The notes beneath the pieces were generated by a model, which saw nothing but the letters and a program-made list of their open reading frames with translations, searched no databases and was not told the origin of the DNA. The translations under genes were made by a program, and so were the position numbers. Positions 43,083-55,684 of a DNA stretch of 64,000 bases are shown here, piece by piece (the stretch's first letter is position 1; the number at the start of each line of letters is the position of its first letter). The stretch is taken from NCBI GenBank assembly GCA_036874045.1, contig JAZBRI010000011.1, positions 3,658,001 to 3,722,000 of the forward strand, written 5' to 3'. The DNA is from Cymodocea nodosa (taxonomy: Eukaryota; Streptophyta; Magnoliopsida; Alismatales; Cymodoceaceae).

Positions 43083-44808
43083 TGTTAGTTCATTTATTTT
43101 ATCAGTTAATTTTGATGATGAAAAACGTGTGGTTTAATTATTTGTGCCATGTGTTAGATGTCTTTTTACTCAAATAAATTTTGGCTAACTGCTTTGTTCT
43201 CAAAATCTTTTAAATTAGATTTCAACAAGTTATTTTGTCTACAGTGTTTTGATCGGAGAGTTATTTTATATGTCACCGAACAAATCGGATGGTTATGTCT
43301 CTCTCTCCTAGCTTTTCAGACAGTTATATCAGTAACTATCCGAAAAGTATTTATCTTCGGTGAGTTAAGTCTTTTTATGTCCAGATATGATTTTTATGGT
43401 AAGTCTCTGAAATCCCTTTGGTTTCGGATAGTTAAGGTTTTATTTCGGAGAGTTAGCTATTTCTTTGTTTTTAATATATTTTCGGTTACTTTCTTCTGAA
43501 AGACACGTGTCAGTTTCTCATCGCTTGACTTAAGTGATTTTTCGGAAGGTTATGATGTAACTATCCAAAAACTCTTAAGAATCGGAGAGTTATCTTCAGT
43601 AAGTATCCGAAAACTATTTTAAGCTTCGGATGGTTGAGTTTTCTTTTATTTTCTGACTTAAGTGACTTTTCAGAAGGTTACCTGTGTAACTATTTGAAAT
43701 GACTTAAGGATCGGAGAGTTATCTTTGTAAGTATTTGAAACATGTCCACTCTATCGGATAGTTTATTTTTTAATATTTTATAACGCGGTTTATGAAGGAC
43801 ATGTGTTTCATTTTTAATACATGACGTAAGTGGTCTTTCGGTAAGTTAGTTCTAACTATCCAAAATGATTTTGAGTTTCAGCAGGTTATCTGTTTAAGTC
43901 TCCAATTTTCTGAAAGCCTCTGAAGATTTTATTTTTACAGAAACTACAACTATTATTTATTGACTAATCTTTGTGGCAAGATATCTTTTGATTGTAGATC
44001 TCAACTTTATTATGATTGAAGGTTGCCGGAAATGAATTCCTGCATAAGGCATCTGACCATTTCAAAATTCTTTCCACTTATGCAAATCTCGAAGGAAAAA
44101 TAAAAAGGATTTTTGCAGAAAACTGAAAGAGACACACACAGAATTTTTCAACACTCAAAAGGAGAATTTGTTTGTTCAATAATTTTACAAACATCTTGAA
44201 GATTCATCTACAACAAAGTCTAGAAGATCATCTATTGCAGATCCATCAAGAAATCTCCTCAGTGCTTCTATGTCAACTCTTCATAAGAGTTGATCTAGTG
44301 TTGTGTGTCATTTTCATTTTGAGTTAGTGACTCCTGGTTTTAAATTGTATTCTCATTTACTTAAAAACCTTCACTCACAAGGGTGTTGTAAGAATACCTT
44401 CACAAGGTCGGGGCCTTAGTGAAAAGAGTGAAGTGTGGTACTTCACTTGCTCAAGATTAGGGTCTTGAGTACACAAAGTTGGTGCTTTGTGTGAGGTTTT
44501 TGTTCAGCCTTTAAAAACATCTATAAGGTTGTTGCTTAACTTGCAAAAGCAACTTGTTTAAGGTTTCTACTTAGCCTTAAAAGCACTTAGTGGAATTCTC
44601 GAGGTTGTGGCCTTAAGGAGTGGACTACCTAGTTTGGGGAACCACTATAAATCTCTTGTGTTCTTTACTTTCTACACTACTAGTTTTTAATTCTAAAATC
44701 AATTAATTAGGGTTAATTAGTGTCAACATCTTTCGAAATTTTTAAAAGTAAAATAAACTTCATTAGGACACTATTCACCCCCCTCTAGTGTGCCATTCGA
44801 TCCTTTCA
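43083..44808 (+). repeat. 5' LTR of element I
   Basis: 1,726 bp, TGTTAGTTC..CCTTTCA. U3 (43240-43900) has at least a dozen TAACTATCCGAAA / TCGGAGAGTTA motifs plus ACACGTGTCAG (43502). The 3' part has repeated GTTGTTGCTTA / CTTAGTG segments. Ends with CACCCCCCTCTAGTG, as in other copia LTRs here. Confidence 0.85.
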
Positions 44809-44810
44809 AG

Positions 44811-44823
44811 TGGTATCAAAGCG
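44811..44823 (+). other. Primer-binding site of element I
   Basis: TGGTATCAAAGCG, initiator-Met tRNA type, two bases after the LTR. Confidence 0.85.
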
Positions 44824-44861
44824 TGGTTATCTCTATAATAGATTTAATCAATCTGAGATCA

Positions 44862-45905
44862 ATGGCAGAGGGTCAGCATGTACACCGACCTCCACTGTTT
44901 GATGGCAATAACTATGGCTTTTGGAAAAATAAAATGACTAACTTTTTGAAATCCATGGATGTGAAGGTATGGAGAACAGTGGTTCGTGGTATACAGCTTT
45001 CAGATGTTCCTGAAGACATGTGGAATGATGAAGATGAGAAGAAAATTCAAATGGATGCAAGAGGAATGAATGCACTAACTTGTGCAATCACTACTGATAT
45101 ATACAACAAGATTTCTACTTGTTCTACTGCACATGAAGCTTGGTGTGCATTAGAAATTACTTATGAGGGAACAAATGAAGTGAAGGATACAAAAATCAAT
45201 ATCCTACTAAGAAAGTATGAGATGTTCAAAATGAAAGAGAATGAGAGTATTATTGATCTCATATCTCGTTTCATTGAAATCATAAATGGACTAAGGAATC
45301 TTGAGAAAGAATTTCCCATGAAAGAACAAGTTATCAAAGTCTTGAGAAGCCTGAATAAAGACTGGAAAGCTAAGGCTACCTCCCTACAAGATTCAAAGGA
45401 TATGAGGACTTTTACTCTTGAAGATCTCATTGGCAATTTGTTAGCCTATGAGACTCAACTGAAAAATTGGAAAGAAAAGGAAGGAGAGACCTCAACGAAA
45501 GTTGAAAAGAAAAAGGAGCTAGCATTGAAGGCTCAACAACTATCTAAGGAGTCTATTAATGAGTTTTCAAAAGAATTGGCCTATATTATCAGAAAATACA
45601 GAAAATTCTGGAAGAAAGGAAAAAGTCACGATAAAGGGAAGCAATCTGCTACAAAATGCTTCAACTGCAACAGATATGGGCATTTTCAAAGCCAATGCAC
45701 ATATCAAAAGAAGGATGAAAGAAAGAATTTTGACAAGAAGAAATCTCATGGAAAATAGAAATTTCATCAGAGAAGATTTAATCAAGGAAAGAAGAAAGCA
45801 TTCCAAGTTACTTGGGATGATTCTACAGAATCTGAAGCATCTAAGGGTACCAGTACTGATGGTACACAGACTGAGTCCGAGTTTGAAGAGCTAGCCAATG
45901 TCTGC
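44862..45905 (+). pseudogene. Copia Gag of element I, interrupted by J
   Basis: ATG at 44862 (MAEGQHVHRPPLFDGNNYGFW) opens a frame with a UBN2-type gag core (MNALTCAITTDIYNKIS, HEAWCALEITYEG, NILLRKYEMFKM) and a CCHC knuckle, CFNCNRYGHFQSQC (45658-45699). A single TAG at 45756-45758 interrupts it and the same frame continues (FHQRRFNQGKKKAFQVTWDD) to the J insertion. It is the best preserved gag in the window. Gag forms the cytoplasmic particle around the element's RNA. Confidence 0.88.
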
Positions 45906-47146
45906 TGTAGGATCGTTTGTATCACAAGAGGGGGGTGAATTGTGTCTTTAGTAATTAAATACTAGCAAATAAAATAAGAGCACAAAACACTTGTAAATGA
46001 AATTCTATTCTTTTATTTCAAGATAGAATTTACAATATCTTTTCAGCTCAATTCCCTTCTTGACGGTTTTGATATTGTAATGTTCGATATACAATTCAAA
46101 TAGGAAAACAAAGCTCTTATTCAAAACTAATTTTGAATTGTATAAAACCTGATCTTTATGCACACAGCTTCTTTCTTTCTCTTTACTCAGCTTCTGTATC
46201 TCTTCTTCTCTAGTTGTCGAATTTCTAGACTTCTTATGTTTTCAGCTCTTTTTCTGAAATTCCTTGGAATTTCGAACTTCTTCTAATGTTGGAGAACTTT
46301 TCAGAATATGAATATTCAAACTTAACTTTTTAGTTAGGGATCCAAATTAAATATTCAGACTTGATTTTTGAGATTGGGATCCCCCTTTTGTAATGTAGCT
46401 CGTACTCTCTATTTGTAGTCGAACTCTGTTGTCTTTCACGTTCAACAAGTTCATCCACTTGATCCACAATCCATAATCCATAATCCACGTACTAATTTTC
46501 TCTTTAATCCAAATTACTATCTTTTCGAGTTTCCACTTTCTCCACAATCATTTTAAATTTCCACGATCTCCACTCGTAGATATATCGAGAATTTTATCTT
46601 CCTAAACTCTTATAGAATATCTTCTAAGTCTTCGATTTAGTCGAACATTTATCTTTTAAGTCTTGTAAAAACTTGAACACTTATCCTTTAACTCTTCAAG
46701 TTTTTGCACCTACAAAACACGTGACTAAACAAAGAAACTTATCTGTTCGTTAGTCCTTTTATAAAACTCGAACAGTTATCTATCCATGCATATAAAAACT
46801 CGAATAGTTATCTAACTATTTGATTTTTCATTACCGAACGCACATGGAAAACACATGACAACTTAAAACATTAAAAACACACGTGCAGATAACTTAACTA
46901 TACGAGTTTTTAATATAAAGTATTCGACAGAAACAAAACATTAACTATTCAAAAGTTTAACTATCCAAAACATTAACTATCTGAAAGTTTAACTATTGCA
47001 AATCTAGCTCTTCGGAAATCTTTAATTTATCTAACATAAAAATGAAATTTTTCGATAATCTGTTAACTATTATACTTAGAGAATATTATGTAGACTTATT
47101 TAAAAACATTAATAAAGCATATATCATCAAAATTAAATATCTAACA
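45906..47146 (-). repeat. 3' LTR of element J
   Basis: 1,241 bp, TGTTAGATATTT..CGATCCTACA on the minus strand. Contains many ACTCGAATAGTTATC / TAACTATTCGA motifs and ACACGTG sites. Same family as the solo LTR 36558-37747. Confidence 0.88.
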
Positions 47147-47148
47147 AT

Positions 47149-47160
47149 CTCCCCCTTTTT
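47149..47160 (-). promoter_or_regulatory. Polypurine tract of element J
   Basis: AAAAAGGGGGAG on the minus strand, next to the LTR. Two more such tracts lie upstream at about 47200-47210 and 47241-47249. The stretch 47161-47470 otherwise holds nothing recognisable. Confidence 0.8.
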
Positions 47161-47470
47161 GATGATGTCAAAACCTAATAAGTTACATAATTTATATCTC
47201 CCCCTTTTTGGCATTATAAAAAAGTAAACAAACTATTTTCTCCCCCTTTAGGAAGTTAAGCAAGTTAAATGTAAGGAAGGAAATCTTACTAAGTATATAT
47301 TAATCAAAACGATAGTTTCAAACATACATAAAATTTATGAATTAAGCATAAACTGTTTAAACATAAACTGTGAAAAATAATCACATAACATTAAATTCAG
47401 TAAACAGTTGACATAATATTTTTGGTTACAAATTACAAGAAATAAATCATGTAATACATAATTTGTATTA

Positions 47471-50062
47471 TCACAAGCCTCTATGTCTTCGAAAAATATC
47501 AATCAAAGTATCTGAAATTTTCTTTGTAATTTTTGTACTAACTCTATTTATCTGATCAAGTAATGCTTGATCTAAATCATTTTGAGAAACTTGTGATATT
47601 TGCTGTAAAAATTCAGTATGAATGTCTATATCTATACCTGTATGTGTATCTATATGTATACCTTGTTGTATATCTATATGTATTTCTTGTTGTATATTTG
47701 TATGTTGCTGTGTTTCTATAAATTGTGTGGATTGTTGTTGTGTTTGCCGATCCTGTTGTTGTTATTGTTTGAGGACAGGTGTATCTACTTCCTGGTATTT
47801 TTAGAGTTCCTTTGCAGAGAAAGATCTTGACTTTAATCTTTTTTGTGGCCAAGGTATAATATCTATTTGACTTGCCACAATTCTCAAAATCGTATCACCA
47901 TAAAATAATTTACTCTGCAAATGTAAGATATGAGAAACAAAAATATCATACCAGTTCACCTGTATATTGTTAATTAATGCATATGTAGCATAAAGACAAC
48001 ATTTGCCAACTTCTACCTCATGACCAAACCTCTGAAACAATGTAGCATGCAATATTTTTGCAATAAAATGTGCTTGGCCATTTAAGTCATTTAGTAACCT
48101 CAATGGTTTGTTGGTAATTGGATCTTTGGCTAAAGTTTGAATGTCTCATCCCAAATGATAAACCTGTTTTCTTTTTGATAATTTAACTCCTTCATTTTTC
48201 AGACCAATTACCTGATAAAGTAAATCTGGAGTTAAATATATGTCATTGTCTTGTATATGAGAAATAGGAATACCTTCTTCCACTGTTAAGTTTGAGTAAA
48301 AACAATTGATAAGTTTGGGTATAGCAAGATGGCTTGGTTGTTGTGGAAGTAGAGTCAACAAGCCTTGAAATTCAAACAGTTCTCGTATGTGTGCCATCCC
48401 TTCAAACTTAACTGGTCTTGAATATAAAACTGTAAAAGTTTTACATGTCTGAAATTTGTCATAACAGGAATTATTTCTGAACCATAATAGTGTATTTTCA
48501 TCTAAACTTTGTTCAGGATTAGGTATTTTCCTGTCATGATGTTCTGATTTGGGACTTGTTTCAATATTATCAACAACATCTATATTTTCAGATCTTTCAG
48601 AACTGGTGGAATTTCCATCAAAACTAGTATAAATGTCTAAAATATCTATTATTGTCGTATCAATAATCTGCTGAAATTCTGCTGTTTGTTCTTCTGGAAA
48701 CATTTCAATAGCAACAGTCTCTATAACAATCTGTATATGAGCAACATGTATATCTATATTTGATCTATACAACTGTCTCTATATGAAAGAATGTTCTAAA
48801 TTTGTCTATGGAATAGAATCATCCTGTATTTCTGAAATTTGTATATGTGAGACATTGGTAGTATCATATTCTATTTGTAACTGTGTATGTTGTTGATTAT
48901 ATACATTTATCAACAAGTATACTATATACTGTAACAGACATAACCATATATATAAAGTGTAGTATAAGCAATTGTACCAAAATTCAAAAGTCTCTGTTCG
49001 AGATACAATAAGAGGAAGAATATCTGTACATTCCTCTTCAGATGAAATATCTTCAAAATTCATAGACTTAGTGTCTATGTTATCAAAAATATCATCAAAT
49101 TGGATATCATCTGTATATGTATCATCAAAATTTCCTACATTCTCTCTTTCTATAGGAAAAGAATGTGTGCTTGTAGCATTGTGTGAAAAACTGTCCATTG
49201 TATTAAAAGATACATTATGCACTAATGTGAGACAATACCTTAGAGTATATGCTTGGAAGCCAATATTTGTCACATCTGCTGGGATTCCTGACAAAAATGT
49301 TTGTCCAGCTTCTGCAATGGAGCATAGTTTTCCATTTTTCACTGATTCTTCTTTTTGCTGCAATATTCCTTGTACACTTGTAGTTAGTCCAAAATATTCA
49401 ATTATCTTTTTCTTTTTCCGACTATATGTCTGTAGTGTTTCAGGTTGTTCAAGAGGTTCTAAAATTGTCTTAATTTCTCCTGTTAAAGGCACCTAGGGTC
49501 TTGATGGTCCTTCACCATGATGCCTAGGTTGTAATAATGGAATATAGAGTTTTAAGCTCTCAACCTCTACCATTTTAAGTTGATAAACTCTTTGTCCTTC
49601 ACTTCGAAGGCCCATTTTGCTAATGGCAATTTTCTGTTCATCTATATATTGTTTAATATCATCTAAAATAGCTGGGGGAAAATAATGTTGGGAATACAAG
49701 GATTGTAATTCCTTGTTTGCATTTTCGATCATTGATCCCCACTTCTTTCTATAGTAAGTGATAGACTGTACTGATGTCTCTTGTACATGTCCAGAACTTA
49801 CAACCGCAAGGTTAAGTTGTAAATTTCTTTTCCATAAATGCAATGCAGAAAGTTCAGTCTGTTTTAGTCTAAACTGTGTTTCAACATAATTTCGAATAAA
49901 TTTCCAATAGAAATTTTTCTCATCTTGAATAGCTTTTCTGATTTCGTGTAGTACTTCATTTGAAAAAGTGTACCTAGAGTAGATGTCGTTGATTTCATTC
50001 TGTATTTATTGTAATTCCAGCTCTCTATTCTGCACTTTTGTCATTCTATCACGTCCTGACAT
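47471..50062 (-). pseudogene. Accessory (third) ORF of copia J
   Basis: 863 codons in one frame from MSGRDRMTKVQ (50062) to a TGA at 47471-47473, with seven in-frame stops (50006 TAA, 49493 TAG, 48806 TAG, 48779 TAG, 48146 TGA, 47801 TAA, 47762 TAA) and no frameshift. N-terminus basic and helical. Residues corresponding to 48982-48896 form a hydrophobic run (LYYTLYIWLCLLQYIVYLLI) long enough for a membrane segment. The C-terminal third has the family motifs RELFEFQGLLTLLP, VIGLKNEGVKL, INNIQVNWYDIF and SKLFYGDTILRIVAS. Then come a Gln/Asp/His-rich repeat (encoded by a TATATCTATATGTAT-type microsatellite, 47620-47705) and a conserved tail ISDTLIDIFRR. Env-position ORFs are known from SIRE elements; whether this one is envelope-like is uncertain. 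Confidence 0.75.
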
Positions 50063-50469
50063 TGTCGATTAATCTTCATTGTGCACTGTAGAACTTAGTG
50101 GAAGTGAAGATTACGAAACTAGGGTTTTACCAAGGTAGAAACACGAAAGGTTGTTAGTAAAACATTTATAACTCTTCGAGTTTATAAACAGATAAACGAA
50201 TTCAATCATTGAAATCATAAATATAAGATCCATTATCGATAAATAACTCAAGTGCTTGCAATAACTATACAAATTTTACAACCAACAATTGCAGAATACT
50301 TAGCGTAACTATTCATATAAAGAAAATAACTTCAGGCTAAGTGAAAAGTGAGAAAACTCAAAGACTTATGATAATTGTTCGAGTTTCTCAAAGGAATAGG
50401 TGTGAAAAGTCGAAGAGTTAAACATAACTGTTCGAGTTTCAACTAAGACATTATAAAGCAGTGAAATTC

Positions 50470-50995
50470 AACACGTGCACAATTTTAACTTAAGGTGTTC
50501 AGAAAGTTTCGGAGACTTATAAATCTAACTATCTGATGCTCAGGTGCATTTTGGAGAGTTATAGATAACCTTCCGAAAGATAACTTAAGTCAATCGTCCA
50601 GATCACGACACGTGTACTTAAGCAATTTTATAATAAAGAGATGTTTCAAACAGTTACAAATCTAACTTTTCGATGCCTAGACGCATTTCGGAGAGTTACA
50701 GATAACTTACTAAAAATTCACTTAAGTCATGCATTATGGTTTCGACACGTGTACTTTAGGAAATAATAAAATATTCTACTGAACATTTTAAAACATAACT
50801 GTCCGATACTTGCAATATAACTTTCCGAAACAATAGAAAATTCAGATACTTAAGAATTAAAAAGTCTGCAAGTCACCGACAGTTCAGAAATGTACTTAAT
50901 TAAAGTGTATTTCCTGAAATTATGTAGATTCTTTCATGAAAACATATAATAGTTCATAAGAGATGAATTATTATACGAGAAATTGCTCCCCCTAC
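50470..50995 (-). other. Gypsy-U3-like block inside copia J
   Basis: On the minus strand it begins with a polypurine-like GTAGGGGGAGC (50985-50995) and continues with sequence collinear with the first ~550 bp of the B gypsy LTR. Shared stretches include ACATTTCTGAACTGTCGGT, GAATATTTTATTATTTCC, GTACACGTGTCGAAACCA and GTAACTCTCCGAAATG. Within it a ~140-bp segment (CTAACTWTCYGATGC.. to ..GACACGTGTACTT) is duplicated. It lies in the right place to be an upstream promoter of the accessory ORF. Confidence 0.7.
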
Positions 50996-52083
50996 ATAAA
51001 TGTAGTGTAAAGAATCTATGGCGTACTTAAACTAGGTTGCCAAGCCCTAAGTAGATTTGGCTTTAAAAGGTCAAATAGCTTACTTAAAGAGGATGCTAAG
51101 CCTTAAATAGATTTGAGTCTCTCTCTTTTTTTTTCTTTTTTTTTAATTTGAATGAAATATAGAAATAAGCAGTAGAGTTAACAATTTAGACTTTCTGGCT
51201 TTTATCTTATTCAGTTTACAAAAGATAATTCATAGAGATATACCTCTAGAAACTTAAAAGAATTCAATAATGAGTACACAACTTAAGACAATAAATATCG
51301 TACATTATGTGTAAAGAGTAGATAATAACAAAAAAAATAACAAGGATTATATGCACAGATTATGGCAGGATTGTTATAACACCTTGAAAGATAAATTAAG
51401 CTTGAGTACATTGCCCCCCCCTTTTTTTTTTTTATATATATTCATATATATATATATTATGTATTACCTCCCACAATATCATCTTTTTACGTGATCACAA
51501 TCCCTTGTTTAGGGGAAAGATAACTAGTTACTCAATGACAAGTGAGAACAGGTAATTTTTTTTTTTTTAAATATAATCTAAATTACTTGCAAAATGAGTT
51601 TTCAATCAGTACATCCCAAACCAGTTGGTTTAAGTGACTAAGGTTTAAGATCCCCCAACAGACTTAATTACTCAAGTAATTATAAACAAAAACAAACAAA
51701 AATAAAACAAGACAGTAAATTAAATTAGAAGCAACCGCAAGACTTAATTTTTCTAACAAAAGGTTAATAACTTTCCTTTAATAAAAAGTACATACTTTCT
51801 ATGTATTTTCCTGTTAAAATCTCTGTAATAACATATACATAAGTAACAAAAATATAGTTGGCACTCACATTGAATCAATTTAACTTTTCCTTAAGTAATC
51901 TTTTCTGAATTTTTCTTAAATAAATTGACTTCAATAAAAATCAGAATTTCATAAATTCCTAACTACCAAAAAACTGTAATTCGAAAATAGATATTTTGTT
52001 TTGTTTTGTTTTTTTTTTAATAATAAAGACATTAAATTCTAAAACTACCTTATAACAAACCAAAATACAATGAACAAGACCAT
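50996..52083 (-). other. Noncoding region after pol of J
   Basis: No gene. AT-rich with long homopolymer and TA runs (51118-51150, 51412-51460, 51549-51568). Its position matches the 3' module of K, and it has a vaguely similar core (CTTGAGTAATTAAG.. to ..GATTGAAAACTC, about 51595-51680), but homology is not clear by eye. Confidence 0.5.
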
Positions 52084-54099
52084 TTAAATATCAGATAACC
52101 TACAGATACCAAGTTCTAGTCGTAATTTTGAGAAAGTATTTTCATCTAAGGGTTTTGTAAATAGATCTGCTAATTGTTATGTGGTAGGAACAAAATTTAA
52201 TACTATTTTTCCTTTTATAACATTATCCCTTAGAAAATGATGTCGAACTTCTATATATTTTGCTCGTGAATGTAAAACAGGATTTTTAGATAAACTTATT
52301 GCAAAACTACTATCATAGAAAATCTTAGTTGGTTCATAGTCTAAATTAAAATCTTTTAAAGTTTGTTTGATCCATAGAATTTGAGCACAGCAAAGTGTGG
52401 CAGCTATATATTCAGCTTCAGTTGTAGATAATGCTACACAATTTTGCTTTTTGTTAAACCATGACACTAAAGAATTTCCTAATAATTGACAAGTGTCACT
52501 GGTGCTTTTTCTTTCCGACTTACATCCTACGAAATCAGCATCACTATAACCTACTAAGTTTAAAGAACTATGTTTAAAGTAAAACAATTCGAAATTGATG
52601 GTTCCTAATAGATATTTAAAAATTCGTTTAACAGCAAGTAGGTGTGATTCCTTAGGAATAGATTGATATCTAGCACAAGTACACACACTAAACATAATAT
52701 CTGGTCAGTTAGCTGTTAAATAAAGTAATAAACCAATCATACTTCTATATTGTTTTACATCTACAGTTTTTCTAGAGTCATCTTTATCCAACTTGGTGAT
52801 AGTACTCATTGGTGTATTCTTTGTTTTAGTATTGTCTAAACCAAACCTCTTTAATAAATCTTGAGTATATTTTTCTTGTGAAATAAAAGTACCCTGATCT
52901 AATTGCTTAATTTGTAAGCCTAGGAAAAATGATAGTTCACCCATCATACTTATTTCAAATTGATTAGTCATGTCTTTCGAAAAGGACTCAACTAATTTAT
53001 CATTTGTTGCTCCAAATATGATGTCATCTACATAGATTTGAACTACCAATATATCTTTTTTGATCTTCTTGATAAAAAGAGTGTGATCTGCCTTTCCCAT
53101 AGAATACCCTTTTTCCATAAGAAATTTAGATAATCTTTCATACCAAGACCTAGGAGCTTGTTTAAGGCCATATAGTGCCTTCTTAAGCTTATAAATATAC
53201 TCAGGATGTTTTGAATCTTCAAAATCTGGAGGTTGTTTTACATATACTTCTTCTTTATATATCCATTTAAAAAAGTAGTCTTAACATCCATTTGATATAA
53301 TTTGAAATCCATATAACAAGCATATGCTAACAAAATTCGTATTGATTCCAATCTAGCAACAGGAGCAAATGTTTCATCATAGTCAATTCCTTCCTCTTGC
53401 TTGTAACCTTGAGCAACTAATCTAGCTTTATTTTTAACTATATGTCCATCTTTATCTACTTTGTTTCTAAATACCCACCTTGTTCCAATTATGGATTGAT
53501 TTTTAGGTGGTGGAACTAGATCCCATACCTCATTTCTTATAAATTGATTTAGCTCATCCTGCATAGCTAAATACCAAAATTCATCTTCTAAGGCATCTTC
53601 AATTTTCTTAGGTTTTAGTAAAAAAACAAATGAATAAGCACCACAAATGTTGACTACTGATGACCTAGCCGTAACTCCTTGATTAGGATCGCATATTATC
53701 TGATCGATAGGATGAGATGAAGCATAACGCCAATTTCTATGTTGTTCCATATTTTCTATAGGTATGACATTATTTTCTTCTAAATTTTCATCATTTAAGT
53801 TTATATTTCTTATTCCGTCAAATAATCTCTCAATTTCTCTATCAACATCATTTGATACCATTTTTGGGAGAATTTCTGAATCAAAGTTTTCAGCATGTCT
53901 TAAATCTAAATGAGAATTTTCATGAAATTTCACATGCAGGGTTTCCTCAATGGTTTTTGTTGATTTATTATAAACTCTATATGCTTTACTTCTAATGGAA
54001 TAACCAACAAAAATACCTTCATCTGATTTGGCTTTAAATTTGTCTTTTCGTTCTTTAGTGTTTAAAATAAAACACTTACAGCCAAAGGGTTTTAAATAA
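52084..54099 (-). pseudogene. Copia pol of element J (integrase C-terminus, RT, RNase H)
   Basis: From integrase C-terminal [14 protein letters not shown] through RT ([36 protein letters not shown] at 53023-53034, [12 protein letters not shown]) and RNase H (GYSDADFVGC, STTEAEYIAA, HSRAKYIEVRHHFL) to GICRLSDI and a TAA at 52084. One frameshift near 53265 in the FLNG region, a TGA at 52705 (where RPDIMF expects Arg) and a TAA at 52177. Catalytic residues are intact. Cut off upstream by K. Confidence 0.88.
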
Positions 54100-55682
54100 T
54101 GTAGGATCATATGGCTACACAAGAGGGGGGTGAATTGTGTATCTTTAATATTTTCTGAAATATAATTGAAACTTTAAAATTCAAAAACAAGTCAAGACAT
54201 TGTTTTCATAAAATCATTTTTATTCAAGGTTTCAATTACAATATACAATTCAATTCTCCTCAGAAATTGTAGATGCAATTATATTTCGATACCATGTATC
54301 ATCTAAACAATTTCATAACTACAAACAAAGAAAACTAATTTGCGGAATTTAAAACTTTTCTCCCTGTTTGAGATCTTTCTTCTTCTTCTTTTTCTTCTTC
54401 AGCAATTCTTCAGTGATGAATATCTTGTCTTTTCATGCTTCACTGAATTTGCTTTCTTCTGATACTTCAAATCTTCGGTGACGAAAATCTTACCTTTTTG
54501 TGCTTCACTGAACTTTCTTCCACTTGAGAGATTTTACCCGAGAAGAGGTGATTTTGATCCCTCAAAAAGATTTTTCTTTTGGTGTGCTGGGATGGTTTGA
54601 TCCTTGAAAAGATTTTTCTTTTTGTGTGCAAGGATAAATTGATCAACGAGAATTCTATGCCTTTTATACTGTATCTTCATTTCATGCATATCCTTCACAT
54701 TTAACCACTACCAGTTTTCCACTTCTCCACGTCTTTTCTTTTTCCTTCATCGAAACACACACGTTCTAACCCACATTTATATTTCGAATTTTCTTTAATC
54801 ATCAGTCTTGGATCTCTAAAAAATTTCCTGCAAAATAAACTTTCTCGTCCAAAAGTTTTTCATCAGTGTAATAAGAAGTCATTACTTTAATGTTAACTAA
54901 ACGAGTAACACAAGTATATATATAAATTAACATTTCTAACTTAACGAGTTCACCATGTGCTATTTCACGTGACAAGTACTATAGCTAACTCAACGAACTA
55001 AGTCCGTGGTGTTATGCTATCTCAACAAACCATCTCCGTTGTGTTATGATAACTCAACGAACCAGTAATAAACAAATGTTTTTATAATAAGAATTTTACC
55101 ATGTGCAAAAATAACAACTTAAGTTTATAACGCTAACTTAACGCGTTGCCTTAGTGTTCAATATAGCAACTCAACGCGTTTAGTTATGTTAACTTAATGA
55201 GTTAAACATGTGCACCTCACGTGATACAATACAACATTCGTAACTTATAATTTCACCACATGTATAACACTAACTTAACGAGTTCGTCTCTTCTTTTACT
55301 CACTAACTTAACGAGTTATCACGTGACCTATTTTAACCTTTAAGCCTCTAACTTAACGAGTTCTCACGTGACCTCTATACAAACAAAACTCTAACTTAAC
55401 GAATTGTCTAAACGTGCACTGTTCATGATACAGAAGATATAACATTAAAACATATCATGCTTTTCAATAAAAACACACGTTAACTTAACGCTTAGCTAAA
55501 TGAGAAATTAATGCAACGAAACGACTAGTTATTAACTTCAGATCCAATACAGACAAGTATTTATATTAGTAAGCTTTTTCTATATTAATTGATGATTTTA
55601 ATTTCTTTTCAAAAGCAATAGTAATTGAGCAAATATGATTATTTTCATTCAGCACATATCATCAAAACAAAAATACTCAACA
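54100..55682 (-). repeat. 3' LTR of element K
   Basis: 1,583 bp, TGTTGAGTATT..TGATCCTACA on the minus strand; TATA box at 54660-54668. U3 has repeated CTCGTTAAGTTAG with CACGTG sites and the cross-superfamily block at 55131-55206. Same family as F. Confidence 0.9.
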
Positions 55683-55684
55683 AT

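Larger units (their letters stand above)
43083..45905 (+). mobile_element. Copia element I, 5' part
   Basis: LTR, primer site and gag, inserted in the RT of H and itself interrupted in gag by J (at 45906). The pol of I is expected beyond the right edge. Its gag is much less damaged than that of H, in line with its being younger. Confidence 0.85.
45906..54099 (-). mobile_element. SIRE-like copia element J, 3' part
   Basis: On the minus strand: pol (54099-52084), noncoding region with a gypsy-U3-like block, accessory ORF (50062-47471), polypurine tract and LTR. It interrupts element I's gag and is itself interrupted in integrase/pol by K (54100). The missing 5' part should lie beyond K, outside the window. 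Confidence 0.85.

Noticed and set aside
43158-43499. 113-codon frame in the I LTR
   Set aside because: Inside an LTR U3 region with no domain and Phe/Ser-rich composition typical of AT-rich noncoding DNA.
47613-47852. Tyr/Thr-rich and Cys/Ile-rich frames in several phases
   Set aside because: Products of a TAT/GTAT-type microsatellite read in different frames; only the phase continuous with the J accessory ORF is meaningful.
48972-49496. 174-codon + strand frame
   Set aside because: Antisense shadow of the J accessory ORF.
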